From positions 1 to 43,701 of the forward strand of contig JACQQS010000067.1 in assembly GCA_016206925.1 (NCBI GenBank): a stretch of DNA of 43,701 nt, given 5' to 3'. Both the position numbers and the translations under genes were made by a program. This document shows positions 32,412 through 40,030 of the stretch, one piece after another. This DNA comes from Candidatus Omnitrophota bacterium (lineage in GTDB: Bacteria > Omnitrophota > Omnitrophia > Omnitrophales > JACQQS01). How positions within the stretch are numbered: the first letter of the stretch is position 1; each line of letters opens with the position of its first letter. The notes beneath the pieces are model-generated. The model made no database searches. It was not told the DNA's origin and was given only the letters and a program-made list of their open reading frames with translations.

Positions 32412-33409
32412 GAAAATTGTCTCAGGAAGTTTAGATCGTTTTCGTAGAACAATCGAATGTCCTGGATACCGTGACGAAGCATGGCGATCCGCTCGACGCC
32501 CATTCCGAAGGCAAAACCCCGATATTTCCCGGAGGGATAGCCGACGCTCTGGAATACGGCCGGATCTACCATTCCGGCACCCATAATTTCAAGCCAGCCT
32601 GTACGTTTACAAGTCATACAGCCTTTTCCACCGCAAAGAATACAGCTCATGTCTACTTCGACGCTCGGCTCTGTAAACGGGAAGAAATGCGGGCGGAAGC
32701 GGCTCTTTACATTCTTTCCGAAAAACTGCCTCAAGAACAGGTTGATGACACCCTTCAGATCGCTAAAGGTGGATCTATCGTCGACCAAGAGGCCTTCGAT
32801 TTGGTGAAACATGAAAGAATGAGAAGCGTCAACCGTATCCGGACGGTAAACGCGGCCGGGCGCGATGATGCGCAGCGGCGGCTTGCGTGTTTCCATGACC
32901 CGGATCTGAACGGTGGAGGTTTGAGAGCGCAAAAGATTTTTTCCTTTGGTGTAGAACGTATCGAACGCATCCCGTGAGGGGTGGTCCAGGGGAATGTTCA
33001 GAGCGGTAAAATTATGAAATTCGGTCTCTACTTCCCGGCCTTCCACAAATTCAAAGCCGAGGCGGCGAAAAACGGCGCGGGCATCCTGAATGACCTGCCG
33101 CACCGGGTGAAATGCTCCTCGAAGAGGCCGGATGCCTGGCAACGTTGTATCAATTTTAGATTTTTTAGGTTGGTGGGCAATTCTGGAAAATTGTTCGGTC
33201 AGGGCTGCTTCAACTTTTTCACGGGCGGCATTGGCTTCCTGGCCGGCCTCAGACCTTTGATCCGAAGGAAGACTGCCGATGGAGCGGAGAAGCTTCGTAA
33301 TCTGTCCGTTCCGTCCGAGATATTCGATGCGGACGGATTCAAGAATGTCCGGCGCAGAAGCCCGGCTTATTTTTTCCAGAGCTTCGTCAATCAGATTCGT
33401 GATATCCAT
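32408..33409 (-). CDS. pheS: Phenylalanyl-tRNA synthetase alpha chain
   Basis: 333 residues from ATG at 33409 (MDITNLIDEALEKISRAS); the frame extends upstream through rplT but without homology. The N-terminal coiled coil (IRIEYLGRNGQITKLLRSIG region) is followed by the class II core: HPVRQVIQDARAVFRRLGFE, motif 2 with FHQIEGLLVD, SHSFMFHQ, GKGCMTCKRTGWLEIMGAGM and GFAFGMGVERIAML (motif 3). Charges tRNA-Phe as an alpha2beta2 complex with PheT. It is encoded after rplT and overlaps pheT by four bases. Confidence 0.97.
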   Translation of the reverse strand: MDITNLIDEALEKISRASAPDILESVRIEYLGRNGQITKLLRSIGSLPSDQRSEAGQEANAAREKVEAALTEQFSRIAHQPKKSKIDTTLPGIRPLRGAFHPVRQVIQDARAVFRRLGFEFVEGREVETEFHNFTALNIPLDHPSRDAFDTFYTKGKNLLRSQTSTVQIRVMETRKPPLRIIAPGRVYRPDTVDASHSFMFHQIEGLLVDDRSTFSDLKGVINLFLRQFFGKNVKSRFRPHFFPFTEPSVEVDMSCILCGGKGCMTCKRTGWLEIMGAGMVDPAVFQSVGYPSGKYRGFAFGMGVERIAMLRHGIQDIRLFYENDLNFLRQFS

Positions 33410-33468
33410 GACCGGTGCGTTTCGCTGATGGAGAAAGGACGTTTCGGCCGCCCGAAAAACCAGACGGG

Positions 33469-33855
33469 TTAACGAGCAGAGGCCGGAGCGGTTTCGGTTT
33501 GACGCAAATGCTCCTTGGCGATTTCTACGAGCTTTGCGAATGTGGAAGCGCTTCGAACCGCCAGCTCGGCAAGCACTTTCCTGTCCAGCTCGACGCGCGC
33601 CTGTTTTAACCCTTTCATAAACCGGGAGTAGCTTATACCGTTCTGCCGGCACGCCGCATTGAGGCGCACGATCCACAACCGGCGGAAATTACGCTTCTTG
33701 GCCTTGCGGTCGCGATAGGCATAGACGAACGACCGGTTAACGGTTTCTTGAGCCGTTCGATAAAGCTTACGCCGCCCTCCGACAAAGCCTTTGGCACGCT
33801 TCAAGACTTTCTTGCGGCGGCGTCTCGACGCGGGCGCATTGGTAGAACGTGGCAT
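33469..33855 (-). CDS. rplT: 50S ribosomal protein L20
   Basis: 128 residues. Basic N-terminal tail ([20 protein letters not shown]) followed by the globular part with [23 protein letters not shown] and [20 protein letters not shown], all typical of L20. Slightly longer than usual at the C-terminus (TETAPASAR). Position in the order infC-rpmI-rplT-pheS is the standard one. Confidence 0.97.
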   Translation of the reverse strand: MPRSTNAPASRRRRKKVLKRAKGFVGGRRKLYRTAQETVNRSFVYAYRDRKAKKRNFRRLWIVRLNAACRQNGISYSRFMKGLKQARVELDRKVLAELAVRSASTFAKLVEIAKEHLRQTETAPASAR

Positions 33856-33957
33856 GGATTAAAACCTCCTCAATTAAAGTAAAAATTCAAAACGAAAAAG
33901 TCCAAAGAGTAAAAAATGACTTACTGTTTTTCGCACTTTACCTTCTACCTTTCGATG

Positions 33958-34161
33958 TCAGCTGGCTAAAAGCGCCTTGATCACGCGGGCAGAAACACGG
34001 TTGGAAAGGGACCCTTTGCGCAAACGCCGCTTGCGGCTTGAATTCCGGCCCGAAAGCAGGTGGCGCCGAAACGGTTTCATATGCAAAACTTTCCCTGTCG
34101 CCGTGACTTTGAAGCGCTTTCGCGCTGCTTTATTTGTTTTGAGTTTTATTCGCTTTCCCAT
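33958..34161 (-). CDS. rpmI: 50S ribosomal protein L35
   Basis: 67 residues, the usual size. LKTNKAARKRFKVTATGKV and RRHLLSGRNSSRKRRLRKG are the family's conserved basic blocks. The gene begins 8 bases after the infC stop, and 102 bases of AT-rich non-coding sequence separate it from rplT. Confidence 0.96.
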   Translation of the reverse strand: MGKRIKLKTNKAARKRFKVTATGKVLHMKPFRRHLLSGRNSSRKRRLRKGSLSNRVSARVIKALLAS

Positions 34162-34169
34162 ATTTACGC

Positions 34170-34826
34170 CTACTCCTGAACATCTTCATCGCCAGAACCA
34201 TCAGCGCCAACGTCATTGAGGCTGGAATTTTCCTCGTCCGCGTTTTCCTGGCTTGCGTTTGTATTGGTTTTCTGATCCAAACCAACGGATTTTGTCACTG
34301 TTTTCCTGCTGGACTTTTTCCTGGGTGCAAGTATATTCACGATCGATTGGTTGTCGAGCGTATAATTTTTCTCGACCTCCGAGTAATCATTCAAATCCTC
34401 CAGAAGCCGCTCAAGCACCCGAATGCCTCCCTCTCGGTGCGCCGCTTCCCGTCCCCTGAACATCATCGTGACTTTAACCCGGTCGCCCCGCTCAAGAAAC
34501 CGGATGGCGCTTCTAAGCTTTGTCTGGTAATCATGCTCGCCGATCTTTGGCCGAAAGCGCAGCTCCTTCACGTGCACTACAACCTGTTTCTTTCGGGCCG
34601 AGCGCTCTTTCTTCTCGACTTCATATAAATACTTGCCAAAATCAATGATCCGGCAAACCGGCGGGTTGGCGCTCGGTGCAACTTCTACCAGATCCAAACC
34701 GGCTTTCTCGGCGCGCTCAAGCGCCTGTTGAATGGGCAGAACGCCGATCTGTTCACCTTTTTCTCCAATAACTCTCACCGTCTGACTTCGAATACGATCA
34801 TTAACGCGTATGTTTACCGTAGCAAT
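34170..34826 (-). CDS. infC: Translation initiation factor IF-3 (ATT start codon)
   Basis: 218 residues from an ATT start at 34826. The conserved N-terminus TVNIRVNDRIRSQTVRVIGE lies upstream of the first GTG (34778) and is part of IF-3, so the start must lie upstream of it. ATT is preceded by GGAGGAGG at six bases and followed by GCT ACG GTA. The N domain (VRVIGEKGEQIGVLP, LDLVEVAPSANPPVCRIIDF, GKYLYE), linker and C domain (KELRFRPKIGEHDYQTKLRS, GDRVKVTMMFRGRE) are complete. A Ser/Asn/Asp-rich tail of about 45 residues is added. AUU starts on infC are known to allow IF-3 to repress its own translation. Confidence 0.95.
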   Translation of the reverse strand: MATVNIRVNDRIRSQTVRVIGEKGEQIGVLPIQQALERAEKAGLDLVEVAPSANPPVCRIIDFGKYLYEVEKKERSARKKQVVVHVKELRFRPKIGEHDYQTKLRSAIRFLERGDRVKVTMMFRGREAAHREGGIRVLERLLEDLNDYSEVEKNYTLDNQSIVNILAPRKKSSRKTVTKSVGLDQKTNTNASQENADEENSSLNDVGADGSGDEDVQE

Positions 34827-34853
34827 AGCAGTCCTCCTCCTCTTTTTTATTTC

Positions 34854-36587
34854 CTACAGCGCTTTTACTTCAACTTCTTTCCCGATTTTGGAAATCAAAT
34901 CATCGATTTTAAAACTGCCTAAGTCCCGGCGGCCTCGGCCGCGCAAAGCAACCTGTTTCGATTCTGCTTCCCGGTCTCCTACCACGGCAATATAGGGGAC
35001 TTTTCCGGCTTCAGCCTCACGGATTTTGTAACTTATCTTGGCCGCCCGGATATCCAGTTCTGCTCGCACGCCTGCCGCAAAAAGCTGTTCACAAACTTTG
35101 GAAGCAACCTCCTCCTGCTTCTCGGAAATGCTTGCAACCACCACCTGAACCGGCGAGAGCCATACCGGAAAGGCCCCGCCAAAATGCTCGATTAGTATAC
35201 CAAAAAAACGCTCAACGGAACCAAATATAGCCCGGTGAACCATGACCGGACGGTGATCTGTCCCGTCCGTACCGGTATAGGCCAGGTCGAGACGCTCGGG
35301 CATCTGGAAATCCAGTTGAATGGTCCCGCACTGCCAGGTGCGGCCAAGCGAGTCTTCCACTTCAAAATCAATCTTGGGACCGTAGAAGGCGCCCCCGCCT
35401 TCCGCAATCGTATAATCCAACTTATTATTCTGAAGAGCCTGCTTGAGGCCGCTCGTAGCTTTTTCCCAAATCGCATCCGAACCCATTGACTCGGTCGGGC
35501 GGGTGGAAAGATGCACCTGAATGGACTCGAATCCATAAACTTTGTACATTTCGCGGATCAAGCGAATCACGGCCGCTACTTCATCGCCGATCTGCTCTTC
35601 GGTGCAGAAAACATGGGCATCGTCGATCGTAAAGGCCTTGGCACGAAATAAACCATGAAGCGCTCCGCTGACTTCGTTCCGGTGAACCAGGCCAAGTTCC
35701 GCCATTCGAATGGGCAGATCTCTATACGACCGCTTCGCGCTCTTATAAATCAGCGTGCCGCCTGGACAGTTCATCGGTTTAATGGCCAGAGGGCGCTTGT
35801 CGCTCTCCGTGAAAAACATGTTTTCCTTGTAATGATCATAATGGCCGCTTTTTCTCCACAACTCATCCGAAAGCACCATTGGCGTTTTCACCTCAATGTA
35901 GCCGGCCTGCCGGTGAACGGCCCGCCAATGATCGAGGATGATTTGAAGAATGGTCTGGCCTTTGGCATGATAAAATGGCATGCCCGGCGCTTCCACATGA
36001 AAACTGAAGAGATCCAGCTGTTTCCCCAGAATGCGGTGATCGCGCTTCCTAGCGAGCTCCAGCCTATCCAGATATTCTTTCAGATCCTTCTCAGCCGCAA
36101 ACGCCGTGCCGTAAATGCGCGTGAGCATCGGATTGGTTTCTTTGCCCCGCCAGTAAGCACCGGCGGTATTTAGAAGCTTGAAGGCCTTAACCAGCCCCGT
36201 ATGCTCAACATGAGGCCCACGGCAAAGGTCTACAAATTCACCCTGATCAAAAAGGGAGACTTCCGCGTCCGCGATTCCTTTGATGATTTCGACCTTGTAC
36301 GGCTCTCTTTTCTTTTCAAAGAACTTGACCGCTTCTTCGCGCTTCATGAAGAGTTGTTTGAATTTCGAACGCCGCTCGACAATGCCCCGCATGGCTTCTT
36401 CGATGCGCGGCAGAACATCTTCTCCTACGGGCTCGGGAAAATCGATGTCGTAATAAAACCCGTCTTTAATTGCGGGACCGATGGCCAGCTTCGCGGCGGG
36501 GTAAAGCTTTTTTACGGCCTCCGCCATAATATGGGAGGCGCTGTGCCTGAGCTTATCGAGTTCGTTCGTTACAAAAATTTCACTCAT
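34854..36587 (-). CDS. thrS: Threonyl-tRNA synthetase lacking the TGS domain
   Basis: 577 residues against about 640 for the full form. The protein starts directly with the editing domain: LRHSASHIMAEAVKKLYP (HxxxH), the FYYDID motif and DLCRGPHVEHTG with its conserved Cys/His. The class II core follows (MNCPGGTLIYK, motif 2 FRAKAFTIDDAHVFC, motif 3 HRAIFGSVERFFGILIEH), then the anticodon-binding domain. The usual ~60-residue N-terminal TGS domain is absent and could not be encoded upstream, since tRNA-Val ends 30 bases before the ATG. No Shine-Dalgarno is evident. It heads the thrS-infC-rpmI-rplT-pheS-pheT order. Confidence 0.97.
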   Translation of the reverse strand: MSEIFVTNELDKLRHSASHIMAEAVKKLYPAAKLAIGPAIKDGFYYDIDFPEPVGEDVLPRIEEAMRGIVERRSKFKQLFMKREEAVKFFEKKREPYKVEIIKGIADAEVSLFDQGEFVDLCRGPHVEHTGLVKAFKLLNTAGAYWRGKETNPMLTRIYGTAFAAEKDLKEYLDRLELARKRDHRILGKQLDLFSFHVEAPGMPFYHAKGQTILQIILDHWRAVHRQAGYIEVKTPMVLSDELWRKSGHYDHYKENMFFTESDKRPLAIKPMNCPGGTLIYKSAKRSYRDLPIRMAELGLVHRNEVSGALHGLFRAKAFTIDDAHVFCTEEQIGDEVAAVIRLIREMYKVYGFESIQVHLSTRPTESMGSDAIWEKATSGLKQALQNNKLDYTIAEGGGAFYGPKIDFEVEDSLGRTWQCGTIQLDFQMPERLDLAYTGTDGTDHRPVMVHRAIFGSVERFFGILIEHFGGAFPVWLSPVQVVVASISEKQEEVASKVCEQLFAAGVRAELDIRAAKISYKIREAEAGKVPYIAVVGDREAESKQVALRGRGRRDLGSFKIDDLISKIGKEVEVKAL

Positions 36588-36617
36588 GAAGAATCGTGCC
36601 GCGTACGGCTTTTTCCG

Positions 36618-36691
36618 TGGGCGTAAGAGGACTCGAACCTCTGACCCCTACCATGTCAAGGTAGTGCTCTAACCAACTGAGCTATACGCCC
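36618..36691 (-). tRNA. tRNA-Val (anticodon GAC)
   Basis: 74 nt on the minus strand. The acceptor stem GGGCGTA (36691-36685) pairs with TACGCCC (36625-36619), with discriminator A at 36618. The anticodon arm is CTACC-TTGACAT-GGTAG, giving GAC. The T arm contains GGTTCGAGTCC. CCA is not encoded. Only 30 bases separate it from thrS. Confidence 0.95.
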
Positions 36692-36784
36692 GTAACGTTA
36701 AAACTGGCAATCCCTGAAAATTTCCGCGATTTTTATTCCGAAATTTTCATGGGATACGCCCGCTTAAAATACGCCGTCCCCGTC

Positions 36785-37036
36785 CTAATCTGGACCAGGT
36801 TCTACAGGATATTGCTCTGAATCTCTTGGCGGCTGAAACGGGCTGGGACGAAATGCGCAGATTACTAGAATCAAGGATGGAACACCACCAAAAATCATGA
36901 AGAAAACAGTATAAAATAAAGATCGAGACCATCTTAAAAAAATGAAAAACATAACCCCATTAACAATGACCAGACCAACTATGAGGAAAAGTTTAGCAAT
37001 CCACGATTTCCTCGCTGGCGCTTTATCCTTCTCCAT
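36785..37036 (-). CDS. Small two-helix membrane protein of unknown function
   Basis: 83 residues. AAGGAGA lies just before ATG at 37036, a good ribosome binding site. Two hydrophobic segments are visible: residues 15-33 (AKLFLIVGLVIVNGVMFFIF) and 40-61 (LFYTVFFMIFGGVPSLILVI). The C-terminal 20 residues are Pro-rich and hydrophilic. It lies between HepT and tRNA-Val on the same strand. No family recognised; it could be a third gene of the toxin-antitoxin locus or unrelated. Confidence 0.55.
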   Translation of the reverse strand: MEKDKAPARKSWIAKLFLIVGLVIVNGVMFFIFLRWSRSLFYTVFFMIFGGVPSLILVICAFRPSPFQPPRDSEQYPVEPGPD

Positions 37037-37062
37037 TAACGTCTCCTTAAAGCAACCTTTAC

Positions 37063-37398
37063 TTAACCGTCGAGGATTCGCTTAACTTGGTTCAACAATA
37101 CCGGAAGTTCATTCTGGACAATATCCCAAACTATGTCGTTATCGATGCCGAAATATTCGTGAACGAGGATGTCTCTCAAACCAGCTATTTTCTTCCAATT
37201 TACCCGAGGATGCTTGGAACGAAAATCGGCTGGTAAGTTTTTAACTGCTTCCCCAATTATTTCTAGATTGCGAACGACAGCATCGATGGTTTTGGAATCT
37301 CTTCCGAAACCTGCAAGGTCAAGCTTGGTAGTATAAGAATTTATCTTGTTAGCCGCTTCAATAATATCGTCTAAATAAACCCGGTAATCACGCGGCAT
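37063..37398 (-). CDS. hepT: HepT-like toxin (HEPN ribonuclease, DUF86)
   Basis: 111 residues. The helical HEPN fold contains the diagnostic RX4HXY motif RDILVHEY (Arg75, His80, Tyr82), the ribonuclease active site of HepT. Other family features are the N-terminal LDDIIEAANKINSYT and LEIIGEAVKNLP helices. In characterised pairs the MntA partner neutralises HepT by AMPylating the Tyr of this motif. The gene overlaps the mntA-like gene by 11 bases, with antitoxin first, as is usual for this system. Likely a chromosomal stress or defence toxin. Confidence 0.88.
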   Translation of the reverse strand: MPRDYRVYLDDIIEAANKINSYTTKLDLAGFGRDSKTIDAVVRNLEIIGEAVKNLPADFRSKHPRVNWKKIAGLRDILVHEYFGIDNDIVWDIVQNELPVLLNQVKRILDG

Positions 37399-37681
37399 CT
37401 ACCAGTTCCCCAAGTATCCTGTCACGTAACCGAGGCTTGATAACATCCGGTAGAACTAAGTCGACCCGACAATTAAAGAGTTCTTCTAAAAAATTCTTCA
37501 ATCCCATGTAGGCATCAAATGACTTATGATCAAATTCCACCACAAAATCAATATCGCTCGAAAATCTACCTTCTCCTCGAGCATGAGATCCAAACAAAGC
37601 TAAACGTTTAACATGGTACTTTTGCACAATGGTGCTTCGATTTTCTCTGATTTTGTTTAGAATCTTATCTTTATTGAGCAT
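37388..37681 (-). CDS. mntA: MntA-like nucleotidyltransferase antitoxin
   Basis: 97 residues with the minimal nucleotidyltransferase signature GSHARGEGRFSSDIDF: Gly31-Ser32, ten residues, then Asp43-x-Asp45, exactly the GSX10DXD motif of MntA. A third acidic residue lies in the VDLVLPD strand. It is expected to transfer AMP to HepT and block its ribonuclease activity. It is the first gene of the pair; the stop overlaps the hepT start. The preceding sequence holds the rdgB terminator, so the pair probably has its own promoter. Confidence 0.88.
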   Translation of the reverse strand: MLNKDKILNKIRENRSTIVQKYHVKRLALFGSHARGEGRFSSDIDFVVEFDHKSFDAYMGLKNFLEELFNCRVDLVLPDVIKPRLRDRILGELVDAA

Positions 37682-37706
37682 GCCGAATGCCTCTTAGCAC
37701 AGATTG

Positions 37707-37763
37707 AAAAAGGCCAGCGCTCTTATCCGAATATCCATATTTCGGGAAGACAAGCTGGCCTTT
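37707..37763 (-). terminator. Intrinsic terminator downstream of rdgB
   Basis: On the minus strand AAAGGCCAGC (37763-37754) pairs with GCTGGCC plus T-run (37718-37707). The loop contains a second short hairpin (CCGAATATCC/ATATTTCGG, 37727-37745). It is placed about 50 bases after the rdgB stop. Confidence 0.75.
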
Positions 37764-37814
37764 GTTGCGATTATCGTAAGTCATGAAGTAGCAAGGAATT
37801 CTACACAATATCGG

Positions 37815-38435
37815 CTACTTGTCCAGGGGTTTTTTCCGGCCTGTGAGATAACGTGGGAGCTCTTTTCTTAATGCAACCAGCGCCAAGGCACGATGGGAAA
37901 TTCGGTTCTTTAGATCGGCAGGGATTTCTGCAAATGTCTGATTTAACTCCGGATAGAGAAATAAGGGATCATAGCCGAATCCATTCTTTCCCCGGAGTTC
38001 CTCAATGATAATTCCTTTCACACTTCCGGAAAAAGTTGCGATAAGTGCTTCGGGGTCAGCCAGGGCAATCCAGCATTCGAATCCGGCGGAACGCTTTTCG
38101 CGCGGGACACCTTTAAGCACCTTGAGCAGTTTCTCGCAATTTCTGTGCGCATTCTGCTCTTCTCCCGCGAATCTGGCCGACAAAACTCCGGGAGCGCCGC
38201 CCAAAACATCCACACACAGTCCCGAGTCATCCGCAACGGTCATCAAGCCGCTCTGCCTCGCGTACGAAACGGCTTTCTTGATCGCGTTTTCTTTTAAACT
38301 CTTGCCGTCTTCTTCAACGGGCTCCAGACCTGAAATTTCCTTCGGCGTGATAATGTGAAGCGCGGGAATGCCGGAAAGAATCCCCTTTAATTCCCGGGCT
38401 TTATGCGGATTCGTGGTTGCGATCAGAAGACGCAC
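37815..38435 (-). CDS. rdgB: XTP/dITP diphosphatase (RdgB/HAM1 family)
   Basis: 206 residues. House-cleaning enzyme that hydrolyses non-canonical purine triphosphates (dITP, XTP) to monophosphates. Seen are the N-terminal LLIATTNPHKARELKGIL (Ser/Thr-x-Asn-x-x-K), LKENAIKKA, the catalytic VADDSGLCVDVLGGAPGVLS, GKNGFGYDPLFLYPEL and ISHRALAL. Length is typical. It starts 3 bases after the rph stop, an arrangement (rph-rdgB) common in bacteria. Confidence 0.96.
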   Translation of the reverse strand: MRLLIATTNPHKARELKGILSGIPALHIITPKEISGLEPVEEDGKSLKENAIKKAVSYARQSGLMTVADDSGLCVDVLGGAPGVLSARFAGEEQNAHRNCEKLLKVLKGVPREKRSAGFECWIALADPEALIATFSGSVKGIIIEELRGKNGFGYDPLFLYPELNQTFAEIPADLKNRISHRALALVALRKELPRYLTGRKKPLDK

Positions 38436-38438
38436 TGG

Positions 38439-39167
38439 CTAAATTTTCACCAAACGACGCTGATGGGCAATCAGCTTTGAGATGCCTTTTTTTGCGAGTT
38501 GAAGCAATACCATTAACTGTTTTTCATCGAACGGCGTACGTTCCGCGGTTCCCTGTACTTCGACAAGACGGCCGTCGCCGGTCATGACAATGTTCATATC
38601 CACATCGGCGCTTGAATCCAGTTCGTAGTCCAGATCAAGCACCGGTTTTCCGCGTACCATACCAACGCTGACCGCAGCCACAAAATCTTTTATCGGGTTG
38701 ACCGCCAACGCGCCGCGCGATAAGAGATTTTCAACAGCCTGCCCCAGCGCCACAAAGCACCCGGTAATGGCCGCGGTTCTTGTCCCACCGTCACCCTGAA
38801 TCACATCCGCATCTACGGTGATCGTACGTTCTCCCAAAAGATTCAAATCAACGACGGAACGCAGCGCGCGGCCGATCAGGCGCTGAATTTCCTGCGTACG
38901 GCCTGAAACTTTGTTCCGTTCGCGGGCGATGCGCTCCGCGCACGAGGCGGGAAGCATTCCGTATTCAGCCGTCACCCAGCCTTTCCCGCTGCCCCGGAGA
39001 AACGGCGGAACGCTGTTCTCCACGGAAGCGCTGCAGATAACCTTCGTATCCCCGCTCTCGATGAGGCAGGAGCCGTTCGCGTACTTGAGAACACCTTTCC
39101 GGATATGCACTTTACGCAAGGAATTCGGCGCGCGAACCGTCTTTTGTTTCTGAATTGTATTGGCCAT
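38439..39167 (-). CDS. rph: Ribonuclease PH
   Basis: 242 residues, typical size. RNase PH is the phosphate-dependent 3'-5' exonuclease that trims tRNA 3' ends. Since the tRNA genes here lack CCA, trimming before CCA addition fits. Seen are [59 protein letters not shown] and the C-terminal [20 protein letters not shown]. The start overlaps the queE stop by one base (TAATG). Confidence 0.97.
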   Translation of the reverse strand: MANTIQKQKTVRAPNSLRKVHIRKGVLKYANGSCLIESGDTKVICSASVENSVPPFLRGSGKGWVTAEYGMLPASCAERIARERNKVSGRTQEIQRLIGRALRSVVDLNLLGERTITVDADVIQGDGGTRTAAITGCFVALGQAVENLLSRGALAVNPIKDFVAAVSVGMVRGKPVLDLDYELDSSADVDMNIVMTGDGRLVEVQGTAERTPFDEKQLMVLLQLAKKGISKLIAHQRRLVKI

Positions 39168-40030
39168 TATCGAATCCCCATGGCAATGTGTAACCGCGGA
39201 ATAATGCGCACATTCGGCAAAAATTGAAGCGCGGTCCTTTGAAGATCGAGCAATGTCTTGTTCATGTCATCCCCGCGAAAGCGGGGATCCAGTTCTGTGG
39301 ATTCCCGCGTGCGCGGGAATGACAGATGATCCGACGTAACCCCCTGCAAAACCAGAAGGGTTTCGCGGCTTTCTTTGCTCATCAGGCGAACGCCTTCGAG
39401 AAATTCATCCATATCCACTTCCGGACCCACCACCATTTTCACGAATACTTCTCCCGCACGTTTGGATAAACGCAGGAATTCCCGGTGCTCCTCAAAATAA
39501 TTCCGCGCTTCCTTCGTAATGCTCTTCAACTTGATATCCATGGCAACAACGTCAACCCCACCCACGATCCTGAGAAGCGCCTTGGGAAGAATACCGCTCG
39601 TCTCAAGGTAGATTCTAAACCCAGCCGTTTTCAAATGCCCGGCAAGGGGTTCGAGAAAATTCACATAAAGAAGCGGTTCCCCGCCGGTCAAAGACACGAA
39701 CGCATGCGGCCCGCGTGATTTCTCCAAACTTATTACTTCGTTCAAAACTTCCTCCAAGCCCATGGAAACGGCCGGCTTGCCCAACTCGTCGCAATAGGCG
39801 CAGTGAATGTTGCATTCTTCAAAGCGCACAAAAATATGCGGTTCGCCGACATGCGGTCCTTCGCCCTGGAGCGAGGAAAATATTTCGGTAATTCCAACCG
39901 GCTTGACAGCGGAGGACACTCCGGGCGTGCCCGGGGTTTCCGGAGCAGTACCTGCCCGTGGTTCCAGGCCACGGGCAGGTGGCGGCGACGCAAAGCGGCG
40001 CCGGCCCTTGACGCCCGTTGCGGTGTTCAT
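39167..40030 (-). CDS. queE: 7-carboxy-7-deazaguanine synthase with two translated palindromic repeats
   Basis: 287 residues. QueE is the radical SAM enzyme that makes 7-carboxy-7-deazaguanine for queuosine. Seen are [20 protein letters not shown], the cluster motif CNIHCAYC (Cys73, Cys77, Cys80) and [11 protein letters not shown]. Two features are unusual. Residues about 1-42 are a Pro/Gly/Arg-rich extension before the conserved start, encoded partly by a palindrome (39950-39980). Residues about 236-255 are encoded by a 60-bp palindromic repeat (39265-39324), giving SFPRTREST and LDPRFRGDD. The ATG overlaps the murI stop in ATGA. The conserved core is intact, so the enzyme may still work. 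Confidence 0.9.
   Translation of the reverse strand: MNTATGVKGRRRFASPPPARGLEPRAGTAPETPGTPGVSSAVKPVGITEIFSSLQGEGPHVGEPHIFVRFEECNIHCAYCDELGKPAVSMGLEEVLNEVISLEKSRGPHAFVSLTGGEPLLYVNFLEPLAGHLKTAGFRIYLETSGILPKALLRIVGGVDVVAMDIKLKSITKEARNYFEEHREFLRLSKRAGEVFVKMVVGPEVDMDEFLEGVRLMSKESRETLLVLQGVTSDHLSFPRTRESTELDPRFRGDDMNKTLLDLQRTALQFLPNVRIIPRLHIAMGIR
39265..39324. repeat. 60-bp palindromic dispersed repeat inserted in frame within queE
   Basis: The element begins TGTCAT and ends ATGACA. It contains two hairpins, CCCCGC-GAAA-GCGGGG (39271-39286) and TTCCCGCG-TG-CGCGGGAA (39302-39319). Its length is 20 codons and the frame is kept. It resembles the well-known dispersed ATTCCCGCG...GTCAT elements seen in many bacterial genomes. 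Confidence 0.85.
39950..39980. repeat. Palindrome in the queE N-terminal extension
   Basis: ACCTGCCCGTGG (39950-39961) and its exact complement (39969-39980) flank a seven-base loop, TTCCAGG. It encodes about residues 17-27 of QueE. A CCGGGCGTGCCCGG palindrome (39921-39934) lies just beside it. The TTCCAG loop is also found in the GCGGGG hairpin between pyrH and frr, in the opposite orientation. Confidence 0.75.

Noticed and set aside
33410-33676. N-terminal extension of pheS through the rplT region
   Set aside because: It overlaps the start of rplT out of frame and has no PheS-like sequence; the ATG at 33409 fits the family.
39265-39324. Insertion sequence in queE
   Set aside because: No transposase and no target-site duplication visible; the segment is a short palindromic element only.
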